This document shows, piece after piece, positions 56,829 through 64,000 of a stretch of 64,000 nucleotides of DNA; the stretch's first letter is position 1, and every line of letters starts with the position of its first letter. The stretch comes from Microbacterium laevaniformans (GTDB taxonomy: Bacteria > Actinomycetota > Actinomycetes > Actinomycetales > Microbacteriaceae). A model generated the notes under the pieces. The model ran no database searches. It saw only the letters and a list, made by a program, of their open reading frames with translations, and had not been told where the DNA came from. A program made the position numbers and the translations under genes. The stretch is taken from NCBI RefSeq assembly GCF_016907555.1, contig NZ_JAFBCE010000001.1:2356001-2420000 (forward strand), in the 5' to 3' direction.

Positions 56829-57874
56829 GGAACGCGGTGCAGCCACGCGTCGGTGGAGAACTTCTCCTCGACGAGGGCCTCGGCCTCGGCGTATTCCTCT
56901 TCGGTGATATGACCGGGCTCGGCGCCGTAGAGCGTGGAGAACGTCTGCATGAACCGCTCGATGATCGCCTCGCGCGGCAGTCCCGTCTGGCTCCGCAGCG
57001 GGTCGACGCGTTTGGCCGCAGAGACGGTGCCCTTGTCGCTGAGCTTCTCGCGGCCGATGCGCAGAACCTCGGTCATCACCTGACCGTCCATGTCGTAGGA
57101 CAGCGTCGCGTGATGCAGCACGCCGCCGTTCGCGAGCCGCTTCTGCGCGGCGCCGCCGATCTTTCCGGCCGGGGAGGCGATGTCGTTGAGCGGCTGGTAC
57201 ACGGCATCCACGCCGAGCGAGCGCAGCGCCTGCAGGGCCCAGTCGTCGAGGAACGCGTAGGAGTCCGCGAAGGTGAGGCCGGCGACGAGCGCGGCGGGCA
57301 CATAGAGCGAGTAGGTGACGATCGAGCCCGCCGCCATCAGCATGGCGCCACCGCCGGAGATGCGCCGCACGACGTCGAATCCGTGCCGTGCCGCGCCGTC
57401 GGGGTCGACCTCGTTGCGGTACGACTGGAACGAGCCGATCACGACGGCCGACTCGTTCCACTCCCAGATACGCAGGGTCGGCTTGCGTCGGCCATCGCCC
57501 ACGCGCGTCGTGAGCACCTCGTCGAGGGCGAGGTTCATGGCGGGCGAGACCGCCTTCTCGTGCACGACCTCCCACTCGAAGTCGCGCCAACCGGGAGCGG
57601 TCACGAGCGCCCGGCGCACGGCCGTACCGACCGACTCCGGCGTGAATCCGAGCAGCTGCGCACCCTCGGGCAGGGCCCCGCGGACGGCCGCGGCGATGCC
57701 TGAGGCATCCGTCTCCACCGGCAGCCCGGTCACGGCCGCGTCGATGTCGGCGAGGGCGTCGTCGGGCTCGAGGAAGAAGTCGCCCGCGAGGTGGAAGTCG
57801 GCGATGCGCCCGTTCTCGACCTCGAGGTCGACCACCACGAGCTTGCCGCCCGGAACCTTGTATTCCCCGTGCAT
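56825..57874 (-). CDS. Lipoate-protein ligase with N-terminal accessory domain
   Basis: A 349-residue protein. Residues 1 to about 90 (MHGEYKVPGGKLVVVDLEVE, FFLEPDDALADIDAAVTG) resemble the small domain that is C-terminal in E. coli LplA. The catalytic BPL/LplA/LipB domain follows, with NLALDEVL, the RRISGGGAM lipoate/ATP loop and the lysine motif GKIGGAAQKR. The domain order is thus swapped relative to E. coli. It should attach salvaged lipoate to E2 and GcvH proteins. The ATG is six bases after TACGCT. It is coupled to the downstream methyltransferase gene. Confidence 0.85.
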   Translation of the reverse strand: MHGEYKVPGGKLVVVDLEVENGRIADFHLAGDFFLEPDDALADIDAAVTGLPVETDASGIAAAVRGALPEGAQLLGFTPESVGTAVRRALVTAPGWRDFEWEVVHEKAVSPAMNLALDEVLTTRVGDGRRKPTLRIWEWNESAVVIGSFQSYRNEVDPDGAARHGFDVVRRISGGGAMLMAAGSIVTYSLYVPAALVAGLTFADSYAFLDDWALQALRSLGVDAVYQPLNDIASPAGKIGGAAQKRLANGGVLHHATLSYDMDGQVMTEVLRIGREKLSDKGTVSAAKRVDPLRSQTGLPREAIIERFMQTFSTLYGAEPGHITEEEYAEAEALVEEKFSTDAWLHRVP

Positions 57875-57971
57875 GACTCCAGCGTACGAGGTCGGGACAG
57901 CCCTCCGGCGCACGCCGGAATCACTCCGTCCACCCATATACGCGCCGCACGCTCCACCCGATGATGACGGG

Positions 57972-58540
57972 GTGCCCCCTCTCTCGGTCCGCCCCGCCCT
58001 CTCGCCCCGCCCGGCCCGGCGCGCCGTCGCACCGCTCGCCGCCGTGACCGCCGCCCTGTTCTCGGTGGGGGTGGCCGTGACCCTCGGCGAGGCCCCGGCG
58101 GCGGCGAGCTCGTCTGCGGTGCACGTGGTCGCGTCCGTGAGCGGCGCCGCGGGAGGGGTGACGGCGATGACGCTGTCGACATCGGGCGGCGTGGCGTTCG
58201 TCGTCGACGGGTCGGATGCCGTCGGCCTGATCGACACCGCGACCAACGCGATGACGGGAGCGACCTCGTCGCCGCCGGCCTGGCTCGGCGTGCCGACGGA
58301 TCTCGCCACCGCTCCCGACGACACCGGCGCCTACGTGGTCACCGACGACGGTTGGGTTTCGCTCGTTCACGGCGACGGCAGCGTCGACGCGGTCAGCGCG
58401 CTTCCCGGCACCGGTTTCGGGGCGCTGGCGGCGGTTGCGAACGGGCCGAGCATCGTGGTCGTGCCGAGCGCGGTGAGCCCGAGCGCGATCTACCGCGTCA
58501 ACGTCGGGGCGGGCACCATCAGCCCGATCCCCCTCGCAAC
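57972..58540 (+). pseudogene. Secreted beta-propeller-like protein, 3' end lost
   Basis: A GTG start (57972) leads into an arginine-rich signal peptide (residues about 15-45, cleavage likely after AAA). YVTN-like repeats follow: VTAMTLSTSGGVAFVVDGSDAV, GLIDTATNAMTG, LATAPDDTGAYVVTDDGWVSL. After TISPIPLA the frame runs antisense into a LuxR gene and stops at 58607. A propeller needs several more blades, so the gene has lost its 3' part at the junction near 58530-58545. Confidence 0.65.
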
Positions 58541-59967
58541 CTCGCGATCGCGGGGTTGCTGTGTCCTTCCGCCATCAGCGCCGCGATCTCGCGCTCCCGT
58601 GAGCTGAGAACGCTGATGTCCCCGACGATCGAGGGATCGTTCGCCGACAAGCGCCGCCAGCCGCGGGCCGCGAGCGCCCTCACCGACTCGATCCCCAACC
58701 GATCGGCCTCGGACGCGATGCGGCGCAAGGCTGCGGCAGCGCGGCGGGTGTCGGGATCGAGACTCGCGTGCAGGTGCCGCCCGCGCAGAGCCTCGATGTC
58801 GGAACCCACCGCTTCGTCGAGATGGACCGACGCGACGGCGTGGGCTCTCGCCTCCTCGAGCCGTCCGCGCATCGCCGCGATCGCTCCGCGCGCGCGGGTG
58901 ACCGCGGAGGCTGCGACGAGGTGCGAACTGAGGGCTGTCGCCTCGGCGAGCAACTCCTCTGCGCGCAAGAGATCACCGCGCTGAGCAGCGGCGGTGATGA
59001 TGATCTCGGACGCGAAGGCACGATCCCACAGCTTGCAGCGCGCGAGGCCGGGACCGCCGATCGCGGTGAGCAGCGCGGCGGAGGCCTGGAGCTGGCCGAG
59101 CGTGCGCATGCCCCAACCGACGTAGAGGCAGGAGCCGACGCTCAGATAGTTCGCGTCGTCGCGCGCACGGGCGAGCACCTCCGCGGCGGCGCGCTCGAAA
59201 GCGCGCCGATCACCGGCCTGGGCGTGACCGTACGCGGCGATCGCGTCGATCACCAGGAAGGCGCGCTCCGGTACGGCGACGCCCGCCGCGGCGAAACCCT
59301 CGCCGATGACCCGAGCCTGGGCGGCGCGCCCCCGGAATGCGCTGAGCCGCGCTCGCAGAAGCTGGAGGGTCAGCGCGGCGCCGTCGATGCGCGCCGGCGG
59401 CGCGCCCGTCGCATCGGGTTCGCCGTCGCCTGTAGGGGCGCTCACCTGCCCCGGCGCGAGCCCGGCACCCTCGATCAGCTGCTCGGCGACGTCGAATTCG
59501 GCGACGCTGAGCGCGGCTTCGGCGAGGAGATACCGCGTCAGCAGGTCATCGCGGCGGGCACGCACGCTCGTGCGGCGCGGACCGGAGTCGCCGGGCAGGA
59601 GCGCGGGCAGCGTGATCCCCCGTCGAGACGCATTCGCCGTCCCCGCCATCGCGTCGGTCATCAGCACGAGGGCGCCCACCATGCGCGTCAGCTCCGCCGA
59701 CAGGCCGACGGCCGCATCGGTCGCGCACGCGGCATAGTCCGCGGCGACGTCGAACCGACAGGCGATGACCGCGGCCATCGCGGCAGCGACGGCGAGCCGG
59801 GTTCGCGACTCGGCCGCATCGGGGTCGGCGCCCACGGTGTCGAGCATGCCCTGCAGGCGGGACAGATGATCCGCAGCGTCGCCGGAGAAGACGCTCACGA
59901 GCGTCGCATCCAGAGCGACCCGAGCCTGCTCACGGTCGCGGTCCGTGCTCCTCGCCACCGCGCGCAT
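58519..59967 (-). pseudogene. LuxR-family regulator with its DNA-binding domain cut off
   Basis: A 482-residue frame rich in helical, TPR-like repeats (about 1-440), as in the sensor half of large LuxR regulators. The LuxR helix-turn-helix begins correctly (LSSREREIAALMAEGHSNPAIA) but breaks off into RLRGGSG and a stop. The recognition helix, normally LSxRTVExHV, is missing. The break coincides with the end of the convergent propeller gene, so one deletion removed both 3' ends. A GGAGGA site precedes the ATG at 59967. Confidence 0.75.
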
Positions 59968-60111
59968 TCCTCCGCACTGACCGGCGGTCACGCCGGATTC
60001 TGCCGGAATCTTGACACGGGAGCGCGCGCCGCGAAACGGGGAGACCCCACGCGACGCGGAAATCATCCGTTTCCCCCACGCGTCGACGCGCACGAAGATC
60101 GCTGCGCGGCG

Positions 60112-60993
60112 TTATCCCGAGGGCGGGAGGTGCCGGTCGATCCATGCGATCAGGTCGGCGATCACCTCGTCGCGTGTCACGTCGTTGAACACCTCGTGCC
60201 GGATGTCGGGGTAGATGAGCGTCGTGACGTCGGTGAGGCCGGAGCGCCGCCGGTACGCCGCGGCGAGACGGTGGATGCTGCGCGGGCCCCCGACGGTGTC
60301 GTCGCGCCCGATCATCAGCAACAGCGGCACGTCGCGGGGAAGGTTCTTCGCGGGCTTGCCGATCAGCCGCAGCGTGTCCAGCGGCCCGAAAAGCTTCGCC
60401 AGCGGTTCCGAGGTGGTCAGCGGGTCGTCGAGGAATGCGCGGCCGACCGAGAGGTCGGAGGACAGCCACTCCGATCCCATCGCTTCGGACCCCGCCCACG
60501 GCGCGTTGAGGTCACCCGAGTTCAGGGATCCCGGCCAGCGCAGCGCCGAGCCGGTGAGGACGAGCGCGTCGTAGTCCCGCGGATGCCGGTCGAGCAGCAT
60601 CTGCGCGAGGAACGAGCCCCACGAATGCCCGATGAGGATGAGGGGCAGCTCGGGGTGGTCGGCGCGGATGATGCCGCTCAGCTGTGCGCAGGCCGCGACG
60701 GCAGCCCTCAGCCCACCGGGGCCGAGTCGACCGAGCCGGCTCGCATCACCGCCGTGCTGCTCCAGGCCGGTGCGCCCGTGTCCGCGGTGATCGTCGGCGT
60801 AGACGAGGAATCCTGCGGCTGTGAGGGCCTCGGCGACGTGCGTGTAGCGGCCGGCGTGCTCCCCGACGCCGTGGAGGATCTGCACGGCGCCGCGCACGGG
60901 CGGGGCGTCGCCGTCGGGCTCGTAGAGGTCGTAGACGATGCGGATGCCGTGAGGATCGATGAAGGAACGTTCCTCGCGCCGCGCTGCTGCCAT
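60112..60993 (-). CDS. Monoacylglycerol lipase-like alpha/beta hydrolase
   Basis: A 293-residue serine hydrolase of the lysophospholipase/Hydrolase_4 group. HGVGEHAGRY (oxyanion), YADDHRGHGRT, the nucleophile GHSWGS (about 124-129), the Asp in IGRDDTVGG and the His in RHEVFND complete the triad. It probably cleaves monoacylglycerols or lysolipids in the cytoplasm. TAGACT lies six bases before the ATG. The 144-base gap to the LuxR remnant contains short CCCCACGCG direct repeats (60045 and 60074 regions) without clear meaning. Confidence 0.87.
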   Translation of the reverse strand: MAAARREERSFIDPHGIRIVYDLYEPDGDAPPVRGAVQILHGVGEHAGRYTHVAEALTAAGFLVYADDHRGHGRTGLEQHGGDASRLGRLGPGGLRAAVAACAQLSGIIRADHPELPLILIGHSWGSFLAQMLLDRHPRDYDALVLTGSALRWPGSLNSGDLNAPWAGSEAMGSEWLSSDLSVGRAFLDDPLTTSEPLAKLFGPLDTLRLIGKPAKNLPRDVPLLLMIGRDDTVGGPRSIHRLAAAYRRRSGLTDVTTLIYPDIRHEVFNDVTRDEVIADLIAWIDRHLPPSG

Positions 60994-61032
60994 GGCCCGA
61001 GTCTAGGACCGGTGGTTGGCATTCCGGATATT

Positions 61033-61047
61033 GCTAGATAAGCTAGC
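61033..61047. promoter_or_regulatory. Candidate MarR-type operator before the exporter gene
   Basis: GCTAG is repeated (61033-61037 and 61042-61046), the second copy being part of the palindrome GCTAGC, 6-20 bases before the exporter ATG. It shares TAGC/GCTA half-sites with the long inverted repeat upstream of marR, so the same MarR protein may bind both. Confidence 0.4.
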
Positions 61048-61052
61048 CATTC

Positions 61053-62672
61053 ATGAAGGAAGTCAGGTCACGCCGCTGGATCGGTCTGGTCTTCATCAGC
61101 CTCGCGGTCGCGCTCATCATCGTCGACTCGACCATCGTCAACGTCGCGATTCCGGCGATCGTGGACGACCTGGGCATCACCTCCACCCAGGTGCAGTGGG
61201 TGCAGGAGGCATACACCCTCGTCTTCGCCTCGCTGCTGCTGCTGTTCGGGTCGTTGGCCGACCGCATCGGACGGCGACGGCTGCTGCTGATCGGCGGCGC
61301 CCTGTTCGCGGGCGCATCGGTGCTGGCCTCGTTCGCACCGACGGGCGACCTGCTGATCCTCGCGCGTCTCATCCAGGGCGTGGGCGGTGCCATGATGCTG
61401 CCGAGCACGCTGTCGCTGCTGAACGCGACCTTCCAGGGTCGCGAGCGCGGCATCGCCTTCGCCGTCTGGGGATCGACGATCGGCGGCATGGCGGCCGTCG
61501 GCCCCCTGCTCGGCGGCTGGCTGACCACCTCGTTCTCGTGGCGCTGGGCTTTCGGCATCAACATCCCGCTCGGTGTCATCATCGCGATCGGAGTGCTGTG
61601 GGCGGTGGGCGAGTCGCGCGCCAAGAACGCTCCCGTGATCGACGCGATCGGCGCCGTCCTGTCTGTCATCCTCTTCGGCGCCCTCGTCTTCGGCCTGATC
61701 GAAGGCCGCACCCTCGGATGGTGGGAGCTCAACGACCCCTTCACCATCGGCGGCTGGAGCTGGCCGTTCTCCGTCTCGCCCGTGCCGGTGGCCTTCGCGA
61801 TGGCGCTGCTCGCGGCCATGGGCTTCGTGACGTGGTCGCGGCACCAGGCACATCGAGGACGTCCGACCCTGCTCGATCCCCGCCTCTTCTCCATCGCGAC
61901 CTTCCGCAGCGGCAACATCGCCGCCCTCGTCGTCGCACTCGGCGAATTCGGAATCATCCTGTCCCTGCCGCTCTGGCTGCAGTTCGCGCTCGGATTCGAC
62001 GCCCTGCAGACCGGCCTCATCCTCATCGCGCTGGCCGCGGGCTCGTTCGTGGCCAGCGGGTTCGCGGGCGCATCCAGCGGCAAGATCGGCGCCGCGCTCA
62101 TCGTCCGCGCCGGCCTCGTCGCCGAGATCGTGGGCGTGGTCGCAGCGGGCCTGGTCGTCGGCTGGGATGCCGGGACGCAGTCGGCCTGGCTCTGGCTGCT
62201 GCCCGCCCTGTTCTTCTACGGCTTCGGCGTGGGCCTCGCGACGGCGCAGCTGACGGGGGTCATCCTGCAGGACGTGCCGGTCGAGCTGTCAGGACAGGGG
62301 TCGGGGACGCAGTCGACGGCCCGTCAGGTCGGATCTGCGCTGGGGATCGCGATCCTCGGAACCGTGCTGTTCACCGGCACCGCCGGCATCCTGTCGTCAT
62401 CCCTCGACGATCGCGGACTGCCGGCGCAGGAGCGCGATCAGATCGTGTCGGCGGTGGTCGACAGCTCGGGCGGGGCCATCGCCGGCCTCGCTGCGAACCC
62501 GGCGACCGCGCCGATCGCCGCCGACGCGAAGGCGGCGTTCTCCGACGCGACACGGCTGTCGGCGTTCACCGCCGGAGGCTTCCTCGTGGTGGGACTGCTC
62601 GCGACGATTCCGCTGGGCCGCGAGCGGCGGCGCGACGAGACCGACGCGGCGCAGCCGTCCGTGCAGAGCTGA
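61053..62672 (+). CDS. MFS exporter, DHA2 (EmrB/QacA) type, 14 segments
   Basis: A 539-residue drug:H+ antiporter. The first segment carries the DHA2 motif D1 (IIVDSTIVNVAIPAI), motif A follows (GSLADRIGRRRLL), and motif C appears in GPLLGGW. Fourteen hydrophobic segments are expected, with a long loop near residue 480. It exports drugs or toxic metabolites. The gene is followed by marR, 65 bases on; the MarR-exporter grouping suggests substrate-induced derepression. Confidence 0.9.
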   Translation: MKEVRSRRWIGLVFISLAVALIIVDSTIVNVAIPAIVDDLGITSTQVQWVQEAYTLVFASLLLLFGSLADRIGRRRLLLIGGALFAGASVLASFAPTGDLLILARLIQGVGGAMMLPSTLSLLNATFQGRERGIAFAVWGSTIGGMAAVGPLLGGWLTTSFSWRWAFGINIPLGVIIAIGVLWAVGESRAKNAPVIDAIGAVLSVILFGALVFGLIEGRTLGWWELNDPFTIGGWSWPFSVSPVPVAFAMALLAAMGFVTWSRHQAHRGRPTLLDPRLFSIATFRSGNIAALVVALGEFGIILSLPLWLQFALGFDALQTGLILIALAAGSFVASGFAGASSGKIGAALIVRAGLVAEIVGVVAAGLVVGWDAGTQSAWLWLLPALFFYGFGVGLATAQLTGVILQDVPVELSGQGSGTQSTARQVGSALGIAILGTVLFTGTAGILSSSLDDRGLPAQERDQIVSAVVDSSGGAIAGLAANPATAPIAADAKAAFSDATRLSAFTAGGFLVVGLLATIPLGRERRRDETDAAQPSVQS

Positions 62673-62699
62673 GGATCGGCGGCGACAGCCGCATCCCCG

Positions 62700-62733
62700 A
62701 TACTTAGCATGACTAATGAGCTATGCTAAGTAT
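62700..62733. promoter_or_regulatory. MarR operator, perfect 11-bp inverted repeat
   Basis: ATACTTAGCAT (62700-62710) and ATGCTAAGTAT (62723-62733) are exact inverted copies separated by 12 bases, ending four bases before the marR start. The right arm overlaps the likely -10 TATGCT (62722-62727), so MarR would repress its own gene and the downstream exporter. Confidence 0.85.
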
Positions 62734-62737
62734 CAGC

Positions 62738-63187
62738 ATGAGCCCCGAGACGCCCGCCCCCGCCGCACCCGACCTCTCCACACCCGCCGCCGAACTGCGC
62801 ATGGCGACCTTCCGTCTGGCGCGACGACTTCGCTCCCAGCGGGCGGTCGACACCATGAGCGACGCGCAGTTCGCCGTGCTGGCCGCTCTGTCGGTGCACG
62901 GGCAGCACACCCTCGGCGAACTCGCCGACCGGGAGCGCGTGTCGGCGCCGTCGATGAACCGCACGGTGAACGGCCTGGAGGAATCGGGCTACCTCACGCG
63001 CACGACCGACGCCGACGACCGCCGCAAGGTCAACATCGCGCTCACCGACGCGGGTCGCGCGGTCGTGGAGGAGACCGTCCGGCGCCGCGACTCGTGGCTC
63101 GAAGACGCCCTGGCCGCATTGACGGCGTCGCAGCGCGAGCTGCTGCGCTCCGCCGCCGAGCTGATGCGGGAGGTGGCCGCCCGATGA
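62738..63187 (+). CDS. MarR family transcriptional regulator
   Basis: A 149-residue MarR protein. The winged helix is at about 50-110: HTLGELADRERVSAPSMNRTVNGLEESGYL, then the wing TTDADDRRKVNIALTDAG. Helices at both ends form the dimer. I chose the ATG at 62738 because an in-frame ATG at 62723 lies inside the operator arm and upstream of the likely transcription start. Its stop overlaps the start of the second MFS gene, so the regulator and exporter are coupled. Confidence 0.9.
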   Translation: MSPETPAPAAPDLSTPAAELRMATFRLARRLRSQRAVDTMSDAQFAVLAALSVHGQHTLGELADRERVSAPSMNRTVNGLEESGYLTRTTDADDRRKVNIALTDAGRAVVEETVRRRDSWLEDALAALTASQRELLRSAAELMREVAAR

Positions 63188-64000
63188 GTTCGCCCACCCG
63201 CGCGTCGAATGCGATGTTCCGCTCTTTCTCGGTCTTCAACTACCGCGTCTGGTTCATCGGCGCACTGGTCTCCAACATCGGCGCCTGGATGCAGGCCACG
63301 GCTCTCAGCTGGGTCGTGCTCACGCAGCTCACGCACAACGACGCGGGGGCGATGGGCGTGACGATGGCGTTGCAGTTCGCGCCTCCCCTGCTGCTGGTGA
63401 GCGTGACGGGCTGGGTCGCCGACCGCTTCGAACGGCGACGGCTGCTGATGGTGACGCAGAGCTCGCTTCTCGTGCTCGGGGCGACCATCGGCATCCTGAT
63501 CCTCAGCGGCGTCATGACGCTTCCCCTCATGTACGTCTTCGCCTTCGCGCTGGGTCTCGTGGCGGCGTTCGACAACCCGACGCGCCAGGCGTTCGTGTCC
63601 GATCTCGTCGACCGCGAGAACGCCTCGAACGCGGTGGCACTGAACGCGGCATCCTTCAACGGCGCCCGGATGATCGGGCCCGCCGCCGCCGGCGTCGTGA
63701 TCGTCGCGGTCGGCACCGGCTGGGTGTTCCTGATCAACGCGGTGACGTTCCTCGCGATGATCGTGGCTCTGCGGCTGATCCGCTCCGAGGAACTCGTGCC
63801 GCGCATCACGGCGCCCGGGGCATCGCGTCTGGCCGACGGCTTCCGCTACGTCGGCAGCCGCCCCGACCTCATGGTGACGTTCGTGATGGTGTTCCTGCTC
63901 GGCGCGTTCGGCATGAACTTCCCGATCTTCGCCTCGACGATGGCCCTGGAGTTCGGACGGGATGCCGACGGCTACGGGCTGCTGAGCTCGATCCTGGCCA
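63184..64000 (+). CDS. MFS exporter (EntS/MFS_3 type), cut by the window edge
   Basis: The first 272 residues of a transporter of the enterobactin-exporter-like group: FNYRVWFIGALVSNIGAWMQ in the first segment, VTGWVADRFERRRLL (motif A), AFDNPTRQAFVSDLVDRE and NAASFNGARMIGPAAAG. About eight membrane segments are inside the window. The ATG overlaps the marR stop (ATGA). It is probably the direct target of the MarR repressor. The 3' end lies beyond base 64000. Confidence 0.88.
   Translation, partial: MSSPTRASNAMFRSFSVFNYRVWFIGALVSNIGAWMQATALSWVVLTQLTHNDAGAMGVTMALQFAPPLLLVSVTGWVADRFERRRLLMVTQSSLLVLGATIGILILSGVMTLPLMYVFAFALGLVAAFDNPTRQAFVSDLVDRENASNAVALNAASFNGARMIGPAAAGVVIVAVGTGWVFLINAVTFLAMIVALRLIRSEELVPRITAPGASRLADGFRYVGSRPDLMVTFVMVFLLGAFGMNFPIFASTMALEFGRDADGYGLLSSILA

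Noticed and set aside
60031-60090. Short CCCCACGCG and GAAACGG repeats upstream of the hydrolase stop
   Set aside because: Only two imperfect copies are present, no promoter context is clear, and GC-rich chance repeats of this size are common here.

Overview
The window is high-GC DNA from an actinobacterium, most probably Microbacterium or a close relative in the Microbacteriaceae. The evidence is the GC-rich third codon positions, a DUF222-HNH protein, two copies of a small protein family I associate with Microbacteriaceae, and many genes whose -10 hexamer sits 6-7 bases before the start codon, implying leaderless mRNAs. The word GGATGCC/GGCATCC is also very frequent in most of the window and nearly absent from its mobile DNA. 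Most of the window is ordinary chromosome in short operons. Many gene remnants sit at operon edges: DeoR, LysR, HipA, two alpha/beta hydrolases, GH30, GH51, carboxylesterase, a secreted propeller protein and a LuxR regulator.

Layout. 1-4.7 kb: a leftward operon padR, ABC ATPase, ABC permease, DesK-type kinase, response regulator, then a FUSC-type membrane protein. 4.8-11.4 kb: a small alarmone synthetase, a DUF1992 protein, an oxidoreductase, a MetY-like enzyme, a flavin reductase and a group of small lineage-specific genes. 11.5-15 kb: a fatty acid desaturase with an unclear N-terminus, a ROK kinase, a truncated hydrolase and two membrane proteins, closed by a strong terminator. 15-17.8 kb: a TetR-controlled oxidoreductase/isomerase pair with a 10-bp-arm palindromic operator. 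17.8-18.8 kb: LysR and HipA remnants.

18.8-25.6 kb: a leftward histidine-utilisation operon (hutU, an M20 amidohydrolase, hutF, hutI, hutD), each gene overlapping the next by four bases, with a divergent IclR regulator; hutH and a classical hutG are absent. 25.6-28.5 kb: a GntR regulator, an NCS1 permease and a flavin reductase-like protein. 28.5-34.8 kb: an accessory region with an IS481-type remnant, the 3' part of a tRNA-Thr followed by a terminator (an attachment-site scar), a monooxygenase, a GlxA-type regulator, a complete IS21 element with 5-bp target duplications, and a complete IS3 element.

34.9-44.8 kb: chromosome again, with tRNA-Ser(GCT), an LCP cell-wall ligase, tRNA-Ser(TGA), a HAD phosphatase and serS, then DUF222-HNH, diacylglycerol kinase, photolyase, luciferase-like oxidoreductase and pheA. 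pheA and a lipoprotein gene diverge from a 23-bp gap holding two overlapping -10 elements. 45.5-53.8 kb: phosphoglucomutase, glycerate kinase, galE, a LacI regulator and galT-galK, interleaved with wrecked GH30 and GH51 glycosidase genes. Together these look like the leftovers of a plant arabinogalactan-utilisation locus whose galactose (Leloir) part still works.

53.8-64 kb: a DUF218 protein, a broken carboxylesterase, an orphan beta-class DNA methyltransferase coupled to a lipoate ligase, a deletion scar that beheads two convergent genes, a lysophospholipase-like hydrolase, and a MarR regulator between two MFS exporters with an 11-bp-arm inverted repeat. I found no CRISPR array, rRNA, prophage or recognisable defence island.
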